Shown here in pieces: positions 60,277-64,000 of a DNA stretch of 64,000 nucleotides (its first letter is position 1; every line of letters starts with the position of its first letter). The stretch is from assembly GCF_001439915.1 (NCBI RefSeq), contig NZ_LMBW01000003.1, forward strand, positions 330,020 through 394,019. Direction: 5' to 3'. The notes beneath the pieces were generated by a model. That model had not been told where the DNA came from. It made no database searches and worked only from the letters and a program-made list of their open reading frames with translations. This stretch comes from Fredinandcohnia humi. Its GTDB lineage: Bacteria; Bacillota; Bacilli; Bacillales; Bacillaceae_L. A program made the translations under genes and the position numbers.

Positions 60277-60596
60277 TTTATATACACCTCCCTTTTACTT
60301 TTATTAGATGACAGATTCATACATTATGAAACGGACATATTCCTCAAATACCATTAAAAATAGTTTTATTAATTAGAGAGAGATTGATATGAAGCAAGTT
60401 GCGAATAGGCAATAGCAGGGATAGACGCTGGTGATGGTGAGGAATGTGTAAGTGTACCCAATGTGTTTTTCTATGCAACTTATGACTATTAATGTAGGAA
60501 GTGAAGGAAAACTTGGAAAATCAAAATAGTGAACCCCATAGACTTGTGCTGCGGGCAATCGAAAATTTTGCAGACAGGTCTTTGGTAGAGTAAAGC
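60277..60596. other. Intergenic region
   Basis: I see no supported gene. It holds the promoter of the CotD gene (minus strand), which should be sigma-K type, but I could not place one with confidence. Confidence 0.4.
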
Positions 60597-60636
60597 AAAA
60601 GGCACCACTAGTTCATCTCACTAGTGGTGCTTTTTT
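60597..60636 (-). terminator. Terminator of the M3 peptidase gene
   Basis: GCACCACTAGT and ACTAGTGGTGC form a perfect stem around 7 bases, with A/T runs on both sides, so it can act in both directions. Confidence 0.87.
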
Positions 60637-60666
60637 GTACACAGGACTTAGATTGAACCGTCCCCT

Positions 60667-62364
60667 TTAATTGATTTCTTGAATGACTTTCTCTAGGAAT
60701 TCACCCATTCGCTTAACAGCCGGCTCTGAAAAATCAAAGCTGACCCCAGTATCTTCATAAATAGCTGAGATGGATTGGTTGTAGTCCGCACTTGCCCCTT
60801 TTTTAAAGGATTCAACTGCTTGCTCTGGACTTTTGCGATAATTCTCAAGTAATTGTAGAGCACCAAGCATCGAGATGGAATATTCAATATTATAGAAAGG
60901 AACTTCGAAATAATGAAGGGTGCCTGCCCAGCTCATCCCAATTTCTTCCTCCAGCCCAGAAGTATCGACAGGGTTTAAGCCATAACGTTTTGAGATTTCA
61001 AAGTATTTTTCATCACGCTCTTTGGCAGTGTGTGTTGGATTCGTATACATCCAATGCTGGAAGAGATCCCCTGATAAAGGGCCGTATAACATTGTAAATG
61101 CCCGTCTTAGCTCTTCACGCTGTGCACTCTTAAAATCATCTTCATCTGGATAAAAACGATCCAGCTTATCCAATAAGAGCAACTCCATCCCATGAGAATA
61201 CAGTTCAGCAACTTCCATTCTGTGTTGATAGTCTTCAATTGGACCGTGTTCGGAAAACTCGAGGTACCCATTCACCGCATGGCCCATTTCATGAATTAAT
61301 GCAATAAGAGAGAAAAAGGATGGGCTAAAGTTTGCAAATACAAAGGTATCCCCTGAAACAGGTAAGGCGGTACAGAAACCACCTGGGCTTTTTCCTTTCC
61401 GATCTCCAAGATCTAGTAACCCATGCTTTCTCATGTAATCGAAACGGTCTGCAAAATATGGGTCGGTCTTCCCTAACATTTCAGAAACGCCATCCATAAG
61501 AGTAGACACCTCAGAGTATGGTGGAGCTTTCATCAATTTAGCGGTGTTATCCCAAGGGCGATATGTATCGACACCAAGCTTAGACTTAAACACTTCTGCA
61601 AGACGATTCCAAGCCGGGATGATATGTTTCTCTACATTTTCATGAAAGTCATAACAATCTTGGACACTATACTCACGATTTTTGACCACAAACATATAAT
61701 CACGGTAATTTTCAAAGCCTGCATTTAAAGCAATTTGATGGCGTAGTTGAACGAGTTCGTCCATGATGGCATCCATATCAGGCTTAATTTGACGAAAGGC
61801 AGAACCCATCTTGTTATAAGCCTTTTCTCTTACTGCTCGGTCTAAATTATCAAGTTGGGATTGGATAAATGGAAAAGGCTTTTCTTCCCCATCCCATTCA
61901 ACAGTTAGCCCTCCCATAATTTCACTATACTTTGTACAGAGCTCTTGTTCTTTTACCATTAATGGAATGTTTTCTTCTCTGAACAGTTTAACTTTTGACT
62001 CGCGAACTCGTCGCATTAAGCCGTAACGTTTTTCTTCTAATTGATTGAAGTAAGGAGATTCACAGAATTTCTCATTCAGTTTTGCTTCATATTTCATTAA
62101 AAGTGGTTGGATGACTTGCTGATCGTGAAGATACGTCGACTTGATTTCTGCATCTTCAGTGTTTCGGTAGAAGTCGACTTGGTGACCCGTCATTGCCTCC
62201 TCGATTTTAATCATGAAATCCCTTTCATCTTTTAACCACTTTTCTAGGGCAGATACGGATTCGATTGGAACCTCAAGTAAACTTTGAATCTGAGCTTCTA
62301 CCCCTTCTACATCTTGTAAATCAATTAATTCTTGATAATAATACTGACGTGAATCTTGTGACAT
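60667..62364 (-). CDS. Oligoendopeptidase, family M3 (PepF type)
   Basis: This cytoplasmic zinc endopeptidase of 565 residues would trim short peptides. The active site LIHEMGHAVNGY (HExxH, about 360-371) and the following EVAELYSHGMELL with the third ligand Glu (about 389) are intact. The N-terminal two thirds is helical, as in the M3 fold. RBS AGGGGAG precedes ATG 62364. It is monocistronic. It may help recycle peptides; no specific partner is visible. Confidence 0.93.
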   Translation of the reverse strand: MSQDSRQYYYQELIDLQDVEGVEAQIQSLLEVPIESVSALEKWLKDERDFMIKIEEAMTGHQVDFYRNTEDAEIKSTYLHDQQVIQPLLMKYEAKLNEKFCESPYFNQLEEKRYGLMRRVRESKVKLFREENIPLMVKEQELCTKYSEIMGGLTVEWDGEEKPFPFIQSQLDNLDRAVREKAYNKMGSAFRQIKPDMDAIMDELVQLRHQIALNAGFENYRDYMFVVKNREYSVQDCYDFHENVEKHIIPAWNRLAEVFKSKLGVDTYRPWDNTAKLMKAPPYSEVSTLMDGVSEMLGKTDPYFADRFDYMRKHGLLDLGDRKGKSPGGFCTALPVSGDTFVFANFSPSFFSLIALIHEMGHAVNGYLEFSEHGPIEDYQHRMEVAELYSHGMELLLLDKLDRFYPDEDDFKSAQREELRRAFTMLYGPLSGDLFQHWMYTNPTHTAKERDEKYFEISKRYGLNPVDTSGLEEEIGMSWAGTLHYFEVPFYNIEYSISMLGALQLLENYRKSPEQAVESFKKGASADYNQSISAIYEDTGVSFDFSEPAVKRMGEFLEKVIQEIN

Positions 62365-62529
62365 GAATAACTCCCCTTCCTCATTTTAATTATATCTATT
62401 ATTATATTATCGAATCACAGTACGTAAAGTAAAGTGTGCAATGATTTAAGAAGGATTATCACTTGTTTTTATTGAAGTCTAAAATATAAAGTAATAAAGT
62501 TTGAGATAGAAAGAAGGTAAGGTTATTCA

Positions 62530-62643
62530 ATGATTCCGTTGGTATATGACCAAATTAATCACTGGGGCAAAGACGATTGGAAACGTGTTTTAAACCAAGT
62601 TCTTGAACCTATTAGTCAATGTGAGAGATTGGAAGGCAGTTAG
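62530..62643 (+). pseudogene. Remnant of a SAM methyltransferase gene
   Basis: A good ribosome site (AAGAAGG) precedes ATG 62530 and 37 codons: MIPLVYDQINHWGKDDWKR, then VLNQVLEPISQCERLEGS and stop. YDQ.NHWG.DD is the start of many Bacillus class I methyltransferases, but the SAM-binding part is missing. A 43-codon frame at 62,698-62,829 (MLIGFALDSQEVTF) may be another remnant; its origin is not recognised. Confidence 0.6.
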
Positions 62644-62825
62644 AGAGTTTGCTATGCTAAATTTTTCATTTTAATTTACTTAATATTTCAAGGCGCCATG
62701 TTGATTGGATTTGCATTAGATTCACAAGAAGTCACATTCATAAAACAAATTCTTCAATTATCTGATCGTGATTACGGATTAATCGTTTACTATAAGCCAT
62801 TATTTTTCTTCAAGAACTTGATACG

Positions 62826-63014
62826 TTAGTTTGAAAACACCATCAATAGAGTGCTAAACAATTTAGGAACGACCCATATCAGAACTAAACCAGTGAACAT
62901 ATATGTAACATATTTCTTTCTTTCTATACCTTCTCTTAGTTTCCACAATCCTATCGTAATAAAATACAGACCTATCATTAAAAATATTTCTGGTAACATA
63001 ACAATAAGATTCAT
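62826..63014 (-). CDS. Small two-helix membrane protein
   Basis: The 62-residue product has two membrane helices (about 4-24 and 37-60) joined by a basic loop REGIERKKY. AAAGGGGAAAA precedes ATG 63014 on the minus strand. The family is not recognised. It stands alone between a methyltransferase remnant and an AT-rich gap. Confidence 0.65.
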   Translation of the reverse strand: MNLIVMLPEIFLMIGLYFITIGLWKLREGIERKKYVTYMFTGLVLIWVVPKLFSTLLMVFSN

Positions 63015-63300
63015 CTAATTTTCCCCTTTTATATTATTTGTTTCTCTAGCTTATCATAAATCCATATTAACATAATATTCCAAATACCTATACAATTTTC
63101 CTGCTCCAATGACACAAAAAAAGTGAATGTCTGGGTCAACAATCAACACACCTTTGACAAAAGCAACATTCTTTTGGAAAAGAGCCATTTCAAAAAAAAT
63201 AAAATTTTTTTTTGGCTCACTACTGGTGCATTACTTCAACAATGGGTAAATCAGTGAGACTGTGAAGCACTTTACTTAAAGTAGCAGATGCTTTGATCAA
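63015..63300. other. Intergenic region, AT-rich
   Basis: No gene is visible. GAGCCATTTC and AAAATTTTTTTTTGGCTC (about 63,182-63,214) can form a weak hairpin. Confidence 0.35.
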
Positions 63301-63359
63301 AGAAGGATTAAAGCTCCTTTTTGTTGAAGTTATTAAACTAAAGAGGCAGATTTGTTCAA
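63301..63359 (+). repeat. Dispersed element with terminator-like hairpin
   Basis: AGAAGGATTAAAGCTCCTTT and TTGTTGAAGTTATTAAACTA, then AAGAGGCAGATTTGTTCAAT. It has the same parts as the copies at 53,788 and 57,926: hairpin, GTTGAA, TTATTAAAC, a GGCAG-like box, then GTT(G/C)AA. Confidence 0.65.
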
Positions 63360-63502
63360 TAAGAAATCACAAAAGGAATGAGCATTTACTGTAAAATAAG
63401 ATTAGACGTATTAATGTCTAATAAAAAAGTAATGCAAAAAATTGAGATGAAGCACATTAGTATTATTACACGACATAAATAAAAATCTATGGAGGTATAG
63501 TT

Positions 63503-63784
63503 ATGTGGATAATATTAGGGGTTATTGCTATAGTAGCAACTTTTATAAATCTTTATATGTATAAAGCAGGAAAGGATTATAAGCTTGCTATGGCGATAGG
63601 ATTATCATTTACAGCATTAACACTTTGTTCAGAATACAGTCTTGTATCGGAGTGGGTAAAAAAGGAAGATTGGTCAGCTTTAGGGGAAGTACCTAATTTT
63701 GAAAGGGCATTATGGTTTTTGACAATTGTTTCTATCTTACTAAATATAGCACCTATACTTTTAGAACGAAAAGGTAAGAAATAA
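63503..63784 (+). CDS. Small membrane protein, three helices
   Basis: The 93-residue product has helices at about 2-18, 28-48 and 68-86, with a soluble loop SEWVKKEDWSALGEVPNFER. TGGAGG precedes ATG 63503. Similar proteins are common in Bacillaceae as uncharacterised membrane proteins; no function is claimed. The dispersed element lies about 145 bases upstream. Confidence 0.75.
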   Translation: MWIILGVIAIVATFINLYMYKAGKDYKLAMAIGLSFTALTLCSEYSLVSEWVKKEDWSALGEVPNFERALWFLTIVSILLNIAPILLERKGKK

Positions 63785-63878
63785 TGACTTATTGTCACAT
63801 CACTTAATATGCAATTATTGTGTAAGTCTTTATGTATAACTAACAGGTGCTTTAGTGAAAAAAAAGACTGTCTTTTGA

Positions 63879-64000
63879 TGTGCACCCCAAAAGTTAGACT
63901 AACCAATTCTAACTTTTGGGGTTTTTTTTGTGGTCAAATATCATGAAGAGTTTAAGCAAAAAGTAGTCGACGCTTACTTAGCTGGTGAAGGTGGATATGC
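63879..64000 (+). mobile_element. Left end of an IS3-type insertion sequence, frameshifted
   Basis: TGTGCACCCCAAAAGTTAGA is a typical IS3-family (IS150-like) left end. CCCCAAAAGTTAGA (63,885-63,898) pairs with TCTAACTTTTGGGG (63,907-63,920), followed by eight T, a hairpin that blocks read-in. GTG 63929 opens VKYHEEFKQK, the usual OrfA start, but a run of six A (63,957-63,962) then shifts the frame; VVDAYLAGEGGY continues in another frame, which can also be reached from ATG 63942. The rest lies beyond the window. Confidence 0.78.

Noticed and set aside
60373-60558. 61-codon minus-strand frame in the gap before the M3 peptidase
   Set aside because: No ribosome site, odd composition, and it crosses the region upstream of the CotD gene without any family pattern.

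Overview
The window looks like the chromosome of an aerobic, endospore-forming member of the Bacillaceae (low-GC Firmicutes). It has a yvjA-cccB-ftsE-ftsX-ctpB-minJ gene order like that of Bacillus subtilis, a CotD-type coat protein, a YjcZ-type tiny membrane protein, PerR, Zur and PhoP operators of the Bacillus type, and a remnant of ypdA. No rRNA or tRNA gene and no CRISPR array was seen.

Layout. (1) About 0-22 kb is one side of a type VII secretion (T7SSb) locus: the C-terminal part of the ATPase EssC, YukD, a lipoprotein/lipase/helical-partner trio resembling a secreted lipase toxin with its immunity and targeting proteins, and two WXG100 proteins. A phospho-signalling set follows (FHA protein, PP2C phosphatase, Ser/Thr kinase with TPRs, and a membrane protein with nine repeated ETSLL-like motifs), then a 1,635-residue protein of about 14 Ig-like repeats anchored at both ends. 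A separately transcribed, secreted LTD/metallophosphatase protein of about 1,560 residues comes next. (2) 22-33 kb is the conserved cell-division and cytochrome block, interrupted by a NERD-domain gene, a tiny zinc-ribbon gene, PerR-type katA, a 5'-truncated second catalase and a GNAT gene. (3) 33.6-47 kb carries transport operons: a broken ypdA piece, nikR-nikABCDE (nickel), a polar amino-acid ABC transporter, and pstSCAB-phoU behind Pho boxes. (4) 47-64 kb is accessory: a zinc-binding protein with Zur boxes, an M32 carboxypeptidase, a Gly/Tyr/His repeat protein, an ECF sigma gene cluster, many small membrane proteins, VanY-like and acylphosphatase genes, spore proteins, an M3 peptidase, and the left end of an IS3-type element.

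Two things stand out. First, 54,421-57,589 is a complete transposon: terminal inverted repeats starting TAACGGGTTCCG, a perfect 9-bp target duplication (CTGTTTGAA), a DDE-like transposase, a small co-oriented partner and one cargo gene. A second element at 46,716-47,663 has the same kind of ends and a near-perfect 9-bp duplication but no transposase; it carries only a small membrane-protein gene. Second, many intergenic regions hold degenerate arrays whose units recur every 20-21 bp, or every 52-53 bp at one locus. Unit sequences differ between loci but the spacing matches whole helical turns; the same 11-bp unit occurs at 3.4 and 23.4 kb.

All functions are inferred from the sequence by eye; no database search was possible.
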